In this document: positions 13,370 to 13,453 of the stretch, in pieces
How positions within the stretch are numbered: the first letter of the stretch is position 1
Layout of the letters: each line of letters starts with the position of its first letter
DNA from: UBA11524 sp963642705
GTDB taxonomy: Bacteria > Bacillota > Clostridia > Christensenellales > Aristaeellaceae
Length of the DNA: 13,453 bases
Direction of reading: 5' to 3'
Assembly (NCBI GenBank): GCA_963642705.1
Contig: CAVIHU010000047.1
Span: 1-13,453 of the forward strand
Notes under the pieces: generated by a model
Told to the model about the DNA's origin: nothing
The model's input: the letters and a program-made list of their open reading frames with translations, nothing else
The model's database searches: none
Program-made: the position numbers and the translations under genes

Positions 13370-13453
13370 GAGGCGATCCGTAAAAACATTTGATGTACTC
13401 TGTGTTGTAAAGAGATATGACCCATGGAAGCAAAATCGATATGGCACATGCGT

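Noticed and set aside
13424..13453. Possible gene start (MEAKSIWHMR) on + running off the window end
   Set aside because: Only ten codons are visible and no clear ribosome site or promoter precedes it. The stretch from 13385 to the end otherwise shows nothing recognisable.

Overview
The window looks like chromosome of a Gram-positive, anaerobic, fibre-degrading gut or rumen Clostridia, most likely a Ruminococcus-type member of the Oscillospiraceae. This rests on a cytosolic cellobiose phosphorylase, a no-insert-type Hsp70, a clostridial DUF5685 protein, strong AGGAGG-type ribosome sites, sigma-A consensus promoters and G/C-rich third codon positions. The genus is an inference from protein resemblance. 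No phage, plasmid, CRISPR, integrase or transposase gene is visible.

Layout: (1) 3-671, the 3' end of an MBL-fold hydrolase gene on +, followed by a short coding-like stretch without a normal start codon (668-925). (2) 986-5882, a minus-strand five-gene cluster, in transcription order: membrane zinc-ribbon protein, DUF5685 protein, J-domain protein, Hsp70 (DnaK paralogue), ComF-type phosphoribosyltransferase. The joins are tight (5, 7 and 23 bp), except that a 201-bp imperfect inverted repeat (3506-3706) fills nearly all of the space between the J-protein and Hsp70 genes. (3) 5883-6140, a divergent control region with a good sigma-A promoter for (4) a cytosolic GH2-type glycosidase on + (6141-8822). 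(5) 8823-9332, a convergent gap packed with palindromic repeats: two inverted copies of one hairpin repeat flank another hairpin and a 157-bp MITE-like element. (6) 9333-11777, cellobiose phosphorylase on -, with two overlapping LacI-type operators lying on its promoter. (7) 11975-13120, an SLC13/ArsB-superfamily permease on -, with its own promoter and terminator. (8) 13246-13327, tRNA-Leu(GAG) on -, with a perfect consensus promoter and an intrinsic terminator.

How the parts work together: GH2 glycosidase and cellobiose phosphorylase both lack signal peptides and should act on imported oligosaccharides. The phosphorylase saves ATP by releasing glucose-1-phosphate, and its operators suggest derepression by a sugar ligand. 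The most unusual part is the chaperone cluster: an Hsp70/Hsp40 pair, apparently separate from a classical hrcA-grpE-dnaK-dnaJ operon, is co-transcribed with a small membrane zinc ribbon and a DUF5685 protein whose two Asp-rich motifs resemble those of squalene/phytoene synthases. That arrangement, the hairpin element inside it, and the repeat-filled convergent gap are the best candidates for something not yet described.
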